From Bacillota bacterium (GTDB lineage: Bacteria > Bacillota > Sulfobacillia > Symbiobacteriales > Symbiobacteriaceae), in NCBI GenBank assembly GCA_028287415.1, contig JAQBPS010000691.1:1-6096 (forward strand): a stretch of 6,096 nt of DNA, in the 5' to 3' direction. Positions 1 through 6,096 of the stretch are shown piece by piece. Each line of letters begins with the position of its first letter. Position 1 is the stretch's first letter. The translations under genes and the position numbers were made by a program. The notes under the pieces were generated by a model, which ran no database searches, was not told the origin of the DNA, and saw nothing but the letters and a program-made list of their open reading frames with translations.

Positions 1-453
1 AAGATCATCGTCATGGGCGGATCGTACGGCGGCTTCATGACGCTGGCAGCGCTGACGCACTACCCCGATCTGTGGGCGGCGGGCGTGAACACGGTCGGCA
101 TCGCCAACCTCGAGAGCTTCCTGGAGAACACGGGCGCCTACCGCCGCAAGCTGCGGGAGAGCGAATACGGCTCGCTGGCGACCGACCGGGAATTCTTTCG
201 GGAGATCTCCCCGATCTGGCACGTCGACAAGATTCGCGCCCCGCTGTTCGTTATCCACGGTGCGAACGACCCGCGTGTGCCGATTGGCGAGGCGGACCAG
301 ATCGTGGCAGCGGTCAAGCAGAACGGCGGCATTGTCGAATATCTGCGCTTCGAAGATGAAGGGCACGGCCTTGTCAAGCTGGCGAATCGACTGCAGACGT
401 ACCCCGCCGTGGCCGACTTCCTGGATCGGCACGTGCGGCAGGCCGGCAGCTGA
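1..453 (+). CDS. S9-family serine peptidase, C-terminal part (5' end outside window)
   Basis: This is the last 150 residues of an alpha/beta-hydrolase peptidase, open from the first base of the window. It shows a complete prolyl-oligopeptidase-type triad: the nucleophile elbow GGSYGGFM with Ser at codon 22-24, the acid in HGANDPRVP (Asp at 268-270), and the base in DEGHG (His at 364-366). The order and spacing match the catalytic domain of family S9, closest in feel to the S9C acylaminoacyl-peptidase / dipeptidyl-peptidase group. Such enzymes remove short N-terminal pieces from peptides and usually carry an N-terminal beta-propeller; that part (normally several hundred residues) would lie upstream and cannot be seen. 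Whether it is secreted or cytoplasmic therefore cannot be judged. No terminator is evident in the 56 bp before the next gene, so read-through into the small genes is possible. Family assignment is firm; exact substrate is not. Confidence 0.93.
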   Translation, partial: KIIVMGGSYGGFMTLAALTHYPDLWAAGVNTVGIANLESFLENTGAYRRKLRESEYGSLATDREFFREISPIWHVDKIRAPLFVIHGANDPRVPIGEADQIVAAVKQNGGIVEYLRFEDEGHGLVKLANRLQTYPAVADFLDRHVRQAGS

Positions 454-496
454 ACAGCCGCGAATGACGAGCCGCAGGGTGCAGCAACCTAATGGC

Positions 497-505
497 GGAG
501 GTGAG
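497..505 (+). promoter_or_regulatory. Strong ribosome binding site deciding the start of the 510-803 gene
   Basis: GGAGGTGAG is a near-perfect match to the complement of the 16S rRNA 3' end and lies 8 nt (from GGAGG) before ATG 510. The upstream in-frame ATG at 492 has no such site, and the SD itself would fall inside the coding region if 492 were used. This argues for 510. Confidence 0.8.
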
Positions 506-509
506 CCAG

Positions 510-803
510 ATGGTCGATCACGACAAGCGGGTCAGGCCGCAGGCGGGCACGCCTCCGCTGGTGCCGGCGAAACAGGCGGTGGCCGAGCGGATCCATCCCG
601 GGCGGAAGCTGACTCCGCTCGGCGAGGGCACTGCCGACCACACGTACGCCGGGGCCGCCTACCGCGGCCGGGAGGTCGCTGCGGCCCGAGGCGAGCCCGG
701 CCCGGAAGAGATGGGCATCGGGACAAACCACGGACTTGGCTATGTGTCTGAACCGGAGGAGCGTACAAATGACTACTCGCGAGCCCAGAACGAAGGGGAG
801 TAA
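510..803 (+). CDS. Small hydrophilic protein of unknown function (97 aa)
   Basis: I do not recognise this protein. It starts at ATG 510 (MVDHDKRV...) behind a very strong SD; ATG 492 would add six residues but lacks an SD. The 97-residue product is hydrophilic and rich in Gly, Pro, Ala, Glu and Arg. It has no cysteine, no signal peptide and no membrane segment, and is probably largely disordered. Third codon positions are mostly G or C through the first two thirds, as expected for a real gene here; this bias weakens over about the last 25 codons. Its last 35 bp overlap the next gene in another frame, and that gene's SD lies inside this coding region, so the two are probably translationally coupled. 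A structural or spore-associated role would fit the composition but is a guess. Confidence rests on the SD and codon bias, not on homology. Confidence 0.62.
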   Translation: MVDHDKRVRPQAGTPPLVPAKQAVAERIHPGRKLTPLGEGTADHTYAGAAYRGREVAAARGEPGPEEMGIGTNHGLGYVSEPEERTNDYSRAQNEGE

Positions 804-1014
804 CGCCGAGGTCGCCGAGGCCGGATTCAACCCGGAGGAGGCGTTCGTCGAGGACGACCTGGGGGCGGAGCCCACCGCCGCGGGTCGCGGCCCCAACACG
901 GTCGTCAAGCAAGTCAAGCAGCAGTTGGATGTGGCGCCGGACACGACCGGGGACGTGGCAGACCGGAGTGAATACGCGGACGACAAGACCCGCCAGCCCA
1001 ACGGCGAGGACTGA
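769..1014 (+). CDS. Small acidic protein of unknown function (81 aa)
   Basis: I do not recognise this protein. ATG 769 follows GGAGG (755-759) by 9 nt, the spacing used by lhr in this window; the longer in-frame start at 736 has no comparable site. The product (MTTREPRTKG...) has no cysteine and no hydrophobic segment. It has an acidic middle (NPEEAFVEDDLGAE), one short stretch that could be helical (NTVVKQVKQQLDV), and an acidic tail ending NGED. It looks disordered or only conditionally folded. The gene begins inside the end of the 510-803 gene and is followed within 15 bp by a terminator, so it is the last gene of its transcript. Small acidic soluble proteins of this kind occur among spore and stress proteins, but no family signature supports naming one. 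Confidence 0.65.
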   Translation: MTTREPRTKGSNAEVAEAGFNPEEAFVEDDLGAEPTAAGRGPNTVVKQVKQQLDVAPDTTGDVADRSEYADDKTRQPNGED

Positions 1015-1028
1015 CTCGCGGGTGACGC

Positions 1029-1061
1029 AAAACAGGCACGCCGCGATGGCGTGCCTGTTTT
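1029..1061 (+). terminator. Symmetric intrinsic terminator after the small gene pair
   Basis: A perfect 14-bp inverted repeat, AAAACAGGCACGCC and GGCGTGCCTGTTTT, flanks a 5-nt loop (GCGAT, 1043-1047). A run of T at 1058-1061 ends the right arm and a matching run of A begins the left arm, so the element could stop transcription in both directions. It lies 14 bp after the stop at 1014 and 107 bp before lhr, separating the two transcription units. Confidence 0.9.
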
Positions 1062-1133
1062 CGCTGATGCGGGCGGGTTGGGCTGGCGACGCGGCGCCGG
1101 GGCAGGGATCGCCCCATCGGCAGCGAATGTATG

Positions 1134-1139
1134 TACGAT
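1134..1139 (+). promoter_or_regulatory. lhr: Weak candidate -10 element for lhr
   Basis: The 106 bp between the terminator and lhr (1062-1167) must hold the lhr promoter if the terminator works. The only AT-richer spot is around 1126-1142, where TACGAT resembles a -10 box and would give a leader of roughly 20 nt before the SD. No convincing -35 box is present 17 bp upstream; that place holds a small GC hairpin instead (GGGGC 1099-1103 with GCCCC 1111-1115). Treat as a guess. Confidence 0.2.
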
Positions 1140-1167
1140 TAGCTTCGGCAACCGGAGGGATGTTCGT

Positions 1168-4100
1168 ATGCCCCTCGCCAGTTTTCACCCCGTCGTCCGG
1201 GCCTGGTTCGAAGAGCGCTTCGGCAGCCCCAGCCCGCCGCAGTCCAAGGGCTGGCCGGTCATCGCGGAGGGCCGCAGTGCGCTGATTCTGGCGCCCACCG
1301 GTTCCGGCAAAACGCTGGCCGCCTTCCTCAAGTGCCTGGACCAGCTGTACCAGGACGGGGTCGGCGCCCAGGACGGCGTGCAAGTACTTTATATATCGCC
1401 GCTTAAGGCGTTGAATAATGACATCTACAAGAACCTTGAAGTGCCCCTGCAGGGCATCGAGGCGAAGGCCCGGGAGATGGGGGTCGAGCTGCCCCACCTG
1501 ACCACCGCCGTCCGCACCGGCGACACCAGCCAGAAGGAGCGGGCCGCCATGGTCAGGCACCCACCCCACGTGCTGATCACCACCCCCGAGTCGCTTTATC
1601 TGATGCTGACATCCAAGGCGCGGGCGATCCTGCGGACGGTGCGTTACGTCATCGTTGACGAGATCCACGCCGTCTGCGGCACAAAGCGGGGGGTCCACCT
1701 CTCCGTCTCACTGGAACGGCTGGAGGCGTTGCTGCCGCAGCCCCCGGTCCGCATCGGGCTGTCCGCCACACAGCGCCCCCTGGCGGAGATCGCCCGGTAC
1801 CTGGGCGGGGTCGGCCGCGAGGTGGCGATCATCGACACCGGCACCCGCAAGCAGCTGGACCTCCTGGTGGAGGTGCCGGTGGATGATATGCGTGCGCTGC
1901 CGAACAACACCATCTGGTCGGCGATCGAGCCGCGCCTGCTGGCGTTAATCAACGCGCACAAGTCGACGCTGATCTTTGTCAATTACCGCGGGCTGGCGGA
2001 GCGGCTGGCCGGCCACATCAACGCGCTGGCGGGTCGGGAGATCGCCCGGGTCCACCATGGCTCCATGAGCCGCGAAGCCCGGGAGCAGGTGGAGCAGCAG
2101 CTCAAGGAAGGGCGCCTCCCCTGCCTGGTCGCCACCGCATCCCTCGAACTCGGCATTGACGTGGGCGCCATCGACCTGGTCGTGCAGGTGGAATCGCCGA
2201 AGTCGGCGGCCCGTGGCCTGCAGCGGGTAGGCCGGGCGGGGCACATCGTCGGCATGCCGTCGAAGGGGCGGCTGATTCCGAAGTTCCGGGGCGACCTGCT
2301 GGAAATGGCCTGCATCGTGCGGGAGATGCGACTCGGCCGGGTGGAGGAGACCCACATTCCCACGGGTGCACTGGATGTCCTTGCCCAACAGGTCACGGCC
2401 ATGGCGGCCATGGATGACTGGGCGGTGCCGGACCTGCTGGCGCTGCTGCGCCGGAGCCACTGCTACCGGGACCTGACCCAGCGGCAGCTGGAGAACGTGC
2501 TGGAGATGCTCTCCGGGCGCTACCCCTCCGCGGAGTTCCGGGATCTGCGGCCGCGCATCGTCTGGGACCGGGAGCAGGGGCGGATCCGGGCCCGGGAGGG
2601 GGCCCGCTCGCTGGCCGTGCTCTCCGGCGGCACGATCCCGGACCGGGGCTACTATGGCGTCTACATCAACGGTACGAGCGTCAAGCTTGGCGAGATGGAC
2701 GAGGAGTTCGTCTACGAGTCACGGGTCGGCGAGGTCTTCCTGCTGGGCACGAACAGCTGGCGGATCGAAGCGATCGACCATGACCGCATCATGGTGACGG
2801 ATGCGTTCGGCGCCATCCCGAAGCTGCCGTTCTGGAAGGGCGACGGCATGGGCCGCCCGTACGAGATGGGGGTTCAGGTGGGGGCGTTCACCCGGGAGGT
2901 GACCGCCCGGCTGGGCAGCCCTGGTCTGCACGACTGGCTTCAGGCGGAGTGTGCGCTCGATGACCGGGCGGCGGCCAACCTGGTCACCTACCTGGAGGAG
3001 CAAGTCGAGGCAACCGGCGTCGTGCCGACCGACCGGCAGATCCTGGTGGAGTACTTCTGGGATGAGACGGGCGACCGGCGGATCGTCATGCTCTCGCCGT
3101 TCGGGGGGCGGGTCCACCTTGCCTGGATGGTCGTGCTGAAGCGGCGCATCCGTGAGCTGATCGGCGTGGAGCCGGAGATGATCCAGAGCGACGACGGCAT
3201 CCTGATCAGGCTGCCGGGCGTCGACGTGCCGCCAGCTGTGGAAAAGCTGCTGTCGGTCAGCCCGGGCGAGGCCGAGGAACTGCTCCTCGAAGAGGTCGGG
3301 AGCACGGCGGTCTTCGGCGCCTACTTCCGCATGAACGCCGGGCGGGCGCTGGTGCTGCCGCGCCCCCACCCGGGGCGGCGCCGGCCATTCTGGCTGCAGC
3401 GGCTGCGGGCAAAGGACCTGCTGGAGGTCGCCCGCAAGTACGACTCGTTCCCGGTGGTGCTCGAGACGTACCGGGAGGTTCTGCGGGACGTGCTGGACCT
3501 CGCAGGACTGAAGCAGGTGCTCGCCGGGGTCGAGTCGGGGGCGATCGGCATGCAGTCGGTGGAGACGCCCTCCCCCTCGCCGATGGCCGCCTCGATCATG
3601 ATGGGCTTTGTCGGGGCCTATATGTACGACGGCGAAACGCCGAGGGCGGAGCGGCGGGGGGCGCTGCTCAACCTGAACCGGGATCTGCTGCGGGAGATTC
3701 TGGGTGCGGAGCAGCTGCGGGAGCTGCTGGACGAGCGGGCGATCGCTGCGCTCTCGGCCCGGTTGCAGCGGCTGGATGCGAACTGGCACCCGCGGAACCC
3801 CGACGAGGCGTGGGACCTGCTGATGCGCCTGGGCGATCTGACTGCGGCGGAGTTGCAGGAGCGCGGCGTCTCGGCAGATTGGTTGCAGCTCCTCCGGGAC
3901 GATGGCCGGGCGGTGCTGCTCCGGGTCGGCGGCGAGGAGCGCTGGGTCGCCGCTGAGGACCGGGGACTCTACAGTGACCTGGCCGGGAACGCCGGTGCGG
4001 TCATCCGCCGGTTCGCTGCGAACCGCGGACCGTTCCTGACTGATGCGGTGGCGGTGCGGTATGGCTATACCCCGGAAACGGTGCTGCGCTACCTGGCGGT

Positions 4101-5451
4101 GCTCCAGGCGGAGGGGCTGCTGGCGGCGGGCGAGTACACCCGCGGGGTCACGGGGCGGGAGTACTGCGACACGGCGGTGCTCCAGCAGATCCACCGCCAG
4201 ACGCTCTCCCTGTTGCGGCGGGAGGTTGAGCCGGTCGACGGGGCAGCCTACGCCCGGTTCCTTTTGGGCTGGCAGGGGGTTGCACGGGCTGACGACACGG
4301 CGCAGTCCGGCGGCAGCGGCGGGGCCCGGACGCGGCTTGCCGCCCAGGCCCTGCGCAAGGCGCTCAGGCAGCTCGAGGGCCTCCCGCTGCCCGCCGAGTG
4401 CTGGGAGCGGGAGCTCCTCCCGAGCCGGGCCCCCGGCTACCAGCCGGTCATGCTGGACCAGCTCTGTGCCACCGGCGAACTGCACTGGGCGGCCATGCCC
4501 GGCGGCAAGCTAGCCTTCTACCTGCCCGAGAACACCGGCGCCTTCGCGGGGCGGCTGATGGCCGAGCCACCGGCCGACCTGCCGGCCGAGCAGCAGGCGG
4601 TGCTGGCGGCGCTTCGGGCGTCCGGCGCCGACTTCCTGGGCGGCATCGCCAGGGCGGCGCGGCTCACCCCGCCAGCCGCCTTGGAGGCGCTGTGGGCCCT
4701 CGTCTGGGGTGGCCTGGTTACGAACGATACCTTCGCCCCCCTCCGCCAGGTGCTGCGGTCGCGGCGGGGCCGCTCGGCACCCCTGCAGAGCGGCACGGGG
4801 CGCTGGTCGCTACTTGCGCGACTGCCGCTCGCTGAACCGGATGGCATCGTTCCCGCAGAGGCATATGCGCAACTGTTGCTGAACCGCTACGGGGTCGTCA
4901 CCCGCGAGGCGGTCCAGCAGGAGGACGGCCCGGTCACGTGGCCCGAGGTGCTGGCCGTCCTGAAGCGCATGGAGATGCGGGGCCAGGTGCGGCAGGGTTA
5001 CTTCATCCGTGACCTGTCGGGGGCCCAGTTCGCCCTGCCCGAGGCGGTTGAGCGGCTGCGGGCCGCCCGTGACAGCGCCACAGGAGCGATGCGCCTGCTC
5101 GCTGCGTGCGACCCGGCCAACCCCTACGGGGCGCTGTTGCCGACCCCGGATGGGCCCCGCATCGCCCGCCTGGCCTCCACCTACCTGGTGCTGGAGGATG
5201 GGCGCCCGGTGCTGGCCATTGAGTCATTCGGCAAGCGGCTGGTACCGCTTGAGCCGCTTGCCGGCGAACGGCTGCAAGCGGCCCTGGGCTGCGTGCGGGA
5301 GCTGCTCGCCGGGCCCGCCCCGGCCAGGGCGAAGCGCCGGATCGAAGTGGAGCGGTGGGGCGACACCCCGATCCACGAAAGCGAGGCTGCTCCGGTCCTG
5401 CAGGGACTGGGCTTCGAGCGGGTGCCAACCAAACTCGTATTTTATAAGTAG
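1168..5451 (+). CDS. lhr: Lhr-type ATP-dependent helicase, full length with C-terminal domain
   Basis: A superfamily 2 helicase of 1427 residues. Lhr enzymes move 3'-5' on single-stranded DNA using ATP and unwind RNA:DNA and DNA duplexes in repair. Visible motifs: Q motif (Gln25, then GWP), Walker A APTGSGKT (Lys48), SPLKAL (motif Ia), TTPES at 138-142, DEIH at 164-167, SAT at 199-201, HHGSMS from 296, ATASLELGID at 322-331 and QRVGRAGH at 352-359. A winged-helix / beta-barrel region follows (about 410-570, with PFWKGD at 554-559), then the DEAD-associated part (VEYFWDE from 627; SPFG at 643-646). From about residue 870 comes the large Lhr C-terminal domain, with REYCD at 997-1001, LRREVEPVD at 1016-1024 and DPANPYG at 1315-1321. 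Length is close to E. coli Lhr (1538). ATG 1168 is chosen because GGAGG (1154-1158) lies 9 nt upstream; a GTG at 1051 falls inside the terminator. It is probably co-transcribed with the Nudix gene. Confidence 0.97.
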   Translation: MPLASFHPVVRAWFEERFGSPSPPQSKGWPVIAEGRSALILAPTGSGKTLAAFLKCLDQLYQDGVGAQDGVQVLYISPLKALNNDIYKNLEVPLQGIEAKAREMGVELPHLTTAVRTGDTSQKERAAMVRHPPHVLITTPESLYLMLTSKARAILRTVRYVIVDEIHAVCGTKRGVHLSVSLERLEALLPQPPVRIGLSATQRPLAEIARYLGGVGREVAIIDTGTRKQLDLLVEVPVDDMRALPNNTIWSAIEPRLLALINAHKSTLIFVNYRGLAERLAGHINALAGREIARVHHGSMSREAREQVEQQLKEGRLPCLVATASLELGIDVGAIDLVVQVESPKSAARGLQRVGRAGHIVGMPSKGRLIPKFRGDLLEMACIVREMRLGRVEETHIPTGALDVLAQQVTAMAAMDDWAVPDLLALLRRSHCYRDLTQRQLENVLEMLSGRYPSAEFRDLRPRIVWDREQGRIRAREGARSLAVLSGGTIPDRGYYGVYINGTSVKLGEMDEEFVYESRVGEVFLLGTNSWRIEAIDHDRIMVTDAFGAIPKLPFWKGDGMGRPYEMGVQVGAFTREVTARLGSPGLHDWLQAECALDDRAAANLVTYLEEQVEATGVVPTDRQILVEYFWDETGDRRIVMLSPFGGRVHLAWMVVLKRRIRELIGVEPEMIQSDDGILIRLPGVDVPPAVEKLLSVSPGEAEELLLEEVGSTAVFGAYFRMNAGRALVLPRPHPGRRRPFWLQRLRAKDLLEVARKYDSFPVVLETYREVLRDVLDLAGLKQVLAGVESGAIGMQSVETPSPSPMAASIMMGFVGAYMYDGETPRAERRGALLNLNRDLLREILGAEQLRELLDERAIAALSARLQRLDANWHPRNPDEAWDLLMRLGDLTAAELQERGVSADWLQLLRDDGRAVLLRVGGEERWVAAEDRGLYSDLAGNAGAVIRRFAANRGPFLTDAVAVRYGYTPETVLRYLAVLQAEGLLAAGEYTRGVTGREYCDTAVLQQIHRQTLSLLRREVEPVDGAAYARFLLGWQGVARADDTAQSGGSGGARTRLAAQALRKALRQLEGLPLPAECWERELLPSRAPGYQPVMLDQLCATGELHWAAMPGGKLAFYLPENTGAFAGRLMAEPPADLPAEQQAVLAALRASGADFLGGIARAARLTPPAALEALWALVWGGLVTNDTFAPLRQVLRSRRGRSAPLQSGTGRWSLLARLPLAEPDGIVPAEAYAQLLLNRYGVVTREAVQQEDGPVTWPEVLAVLKRMEMRGQVRQGYFIRDLSGAQFALPEAVERLRAARDSATGAMRLLAACDPANPYGALLPTPDGPRIARLASTYLVLEDGRPVLAIESFGKRLVPLEPLAGERLQAALGCVRELLAGPAPARAKRRIEVERWGDTPIHESEAAPVLQGLGFERVPTKLVFYK

Positions 5452-5456
5452 GGAGC
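5451..5456 (+). promoter_or_regulatory. Ribosome binding site pointing to a CTG start for the Nudix gene
   Basis: GGGAGC begins at the last base of the lhr stop codon. Measured as for the other genes here, it leaves 8 nt before CTG 5465, matching their 8-9 nt spacing. The first in-frame ATG (5501) has no purine-rich SD before it. The match to the 16S rRNA tail is shorter (GGAG) than at the other genes. Confidence 0.5.
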
Positions 5457-5464
5457 GAAGCATC

Positions 5465-5944
5465 CTGTCACACAACACCCCCACCATCACCAGCGCAGCG
5501 ATGGGCACCGTCGTCGATGAAAGTGGTCGAGTCCTGCTAATCAAGCGGCTGAATGAGCCCTATGTGGGCATGTGGGCCATACCCGGCGGCAAGGTGGAAG
5601 TGGGTGAGCACCCGGACGCCGCCATGGTCCGCGAATTCCGTGAGGAGACCGGCCTGAAGGTAGCGGTCGAGCGCTTCTGCGGCTGCATCTCTGAGAAGTA
5701 TCCCGGCCGCGACGGCGAGGGTCACTTCCTGATCTACCTGTTCCGGCTGCGGATCACAGGCGGCGAGCTGGGGGAGCAAAAGGAAGGGCCGCTGCAATGG
5801 GTGCGGCCGGAGGATTTGGATGCGATCGCCATTCCGTCAGACGCCTGGATGCTCCGCCACATGCTCCTTCCCGACCGCGGCCCGGGGCTGGTCGCACTGC
5901 GGGGCCTTGAAACCACTGTAGAGATTGAACAGCAATACGAATAG
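5465..5944 (+). CDS. Nudix (MutT-like) hydrolase, probably starting at CTG
   Basis: The protein carries a perfect Nudix box, G-x5-E-x7-REFREETGL (from GKVEVGE), at residues 42-64 counted from the CTG start. The glutamates of REFREE bind the divalent metal. Nudix enzymes split nucleoside diphosphates linked to another group; GMWAIPGGKVEVGE is typical of MutT-like members, but the substrate cannot be told from sequence. The product is 159 residues from CTG 5465 or 147 from ATG 5501. I prefer 5465: the ATG would cut through the first core beta strand (ITSAAMGTVVDESGRVLLIKR runs across it), it lacks an SD, and a GGAG site sits 8-9 nt before the CTG. No ATG, GTG or TTG occurs in this frame between the SD and 5501. 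The gene begins 13 nt after lhr with no promoter between, so it is likely its operon partner. Family certain; start less so. Confidence 0.9.
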   Translation: MSHNTPTITSAAMGTVVDESGRVLLIKRLNEPYVGMWAIPGGKVEVGEHPDAAMVREFREETGLKVAVERFCGCISEKYPGRDGEGHFLIYLFRLRITGGELGEQKEGPLQWVRPEDLDAIAIPSDAWMLRHMLLPDRGPGLVALRGLETTVEIEQQYE

Positions 5945-5963
5945 ATTCTCCCCCAATGGCAGA

Positions 5964-5996
5964 AGCCCCCGTGACGGCCAAGCCGGCACGGGGGCT
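5964..5996 (+). terminator. Nested GC-rich hairpin after the Nudix gene, without a T run
   Basis: A perfect 10-bp stem, AGCCCCCGTG (5964-5973) with CACGGGGGCT (5987-5996), encloses a second 4-bp stem, CGGC (5975-5978) with GCCG (5982-5985) around CAA. It starts 20 bp after the stop codon. No T run follows on the + strand, so it may work as an mRNA 3' stabiliser or a weak terminator rather than a classical one. The structure is certain in sequence; the role is inferred. Confidence 0.6.
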
Positions 5997-6045
5997 GACG
6001 GGGAAACCCCACGCGGGGAGAGGGGGTTGCGCGCTCTGCGACTGC

Positions 6046-6095
6046 GCACAAAACGCCCCGCACGCTAAAACAGCAGTGTGCGGGGCGTTTTGTGC
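6046..6095 (+). terminator. Strong bidirectional-type intrinsic terminator
   Basis: A perfect 18-bp inverted repeat: GCACAAAACGCCCCGCAC (6046-6063) and its complement (6078-6095), around a 14-nt loop in which GCT and AGC can also pair. TTTT at 6088-6091 follows the GC core on the + strand, and AAAA on the left arm gives the same on the - strand. It would end the lhr-Nudix transcript and could also end a gene converging from beyond the window. Confidence 0.87.
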
Positions 6096-6096
6096 T

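Noticed and set aside
492..1014. Single gene joining the 510-803 and 769-1014 frames by frameshift
   Set aside because: The second frame has its own ATG and SD at good spacing, and no slippery sequence is evident in the overlap. Two genes explain the data better.
1051..1167. N-terminal extension of lhr from GTG 1051 (39 extra residues)
   Set aside because: It starts within the right arm of the terminator at 1029-1061, has no SD, and the well-spaced GGAGG at 1154-1158 points to ATG 1168. The extension shows no Lhr-like sequence.
532..1698. 388-aa open frame on the minus strand
   Set aside because: It would cross the terminator and run antisense to three better-supported genes. Low-complexity Pro/Arg/Gly-rich translation is typical of GC-rich shadows.
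2719..4485. 588-aa open frame on the minus strand
   Set aside because: It lies wholly inside lhr opposite a fully conserved helicase. Long antisense open frames are expected in high-GC DNA, and its translation shows no recognisable domain.
5009..5464. Long N-terminal extension of the Nudix protein into lhr
   Set aside because: The frame is open but its translation is Trp/Arg/Pro-rich shadow sequence. Lhr is conserved through this stretch in its own frame, and the Nudix fold needs no such extension.
5945..6045. Known riboswitch class
   Set aside because: I compared it by eye with guanidine, cobalamin, fluoride and c-di-GMP consensus elements and found no match. It also lies 3' of the genes, with no downstream gene visible.

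Overview
This 6.1 kb window is GC-rich, with strong GGAGG-type Shine-Dalgarno (SD) sites 8-9 nt before most starts, compact one-strand gene packing and perfect inverted-repeat terminators. It looks like a bacterial chromosome segment. A high-GC Firmicute (Symbiobacterium-like) fits, but that is inference. All genes I support are on the + strand. I see no mobile element, CRISPR array, tRNA or rRNA.

Layout. Positions 1-453 hold the C-terminal end of an S9-family serine peptidase (prolyl oligopeptidase / acylaminoacyl-peptidase type) with its full catalytic triad; its start lies outside the window. Two small hydrophilic unknown genes follow (510-803 and 769-1014). They overlap by 35 bp, each has a strong SD, and they end at a symmetric terminator (1029-1061). 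After a 106-bp leader region comes lhr (1168-5451), a full-length Lhr-type superfamily 2 helicase with both the helicase core and the large C-terminal domain. A Nudix hydrolase starts within about 13 nt of the lhr stop, apparently at a CTG codon (5465), and ends at 5944. The last 150 bp hold a nested GC-rich hairpin (5964-5996) and a perfect 18-bp terminator stem (6046-6095).

How the genes may work together. lhr and the Nudix gene have no room for a promoter or terminator between them, so they probably form a two-gene transcript. Lhr proteins act on damaged DNA and RNA:DNA hybrids, and some Nudix enzymes clean damaged nucleotides, so a shared genome-maintenance role is plausible but unproven. 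The peptidase and the two small genes form a separate upstream unit. No clearly new multi-gene system is visible. The best leads are the non-canonical Nudix start, the overlapping unknown gene pair, and the structured 3' region.
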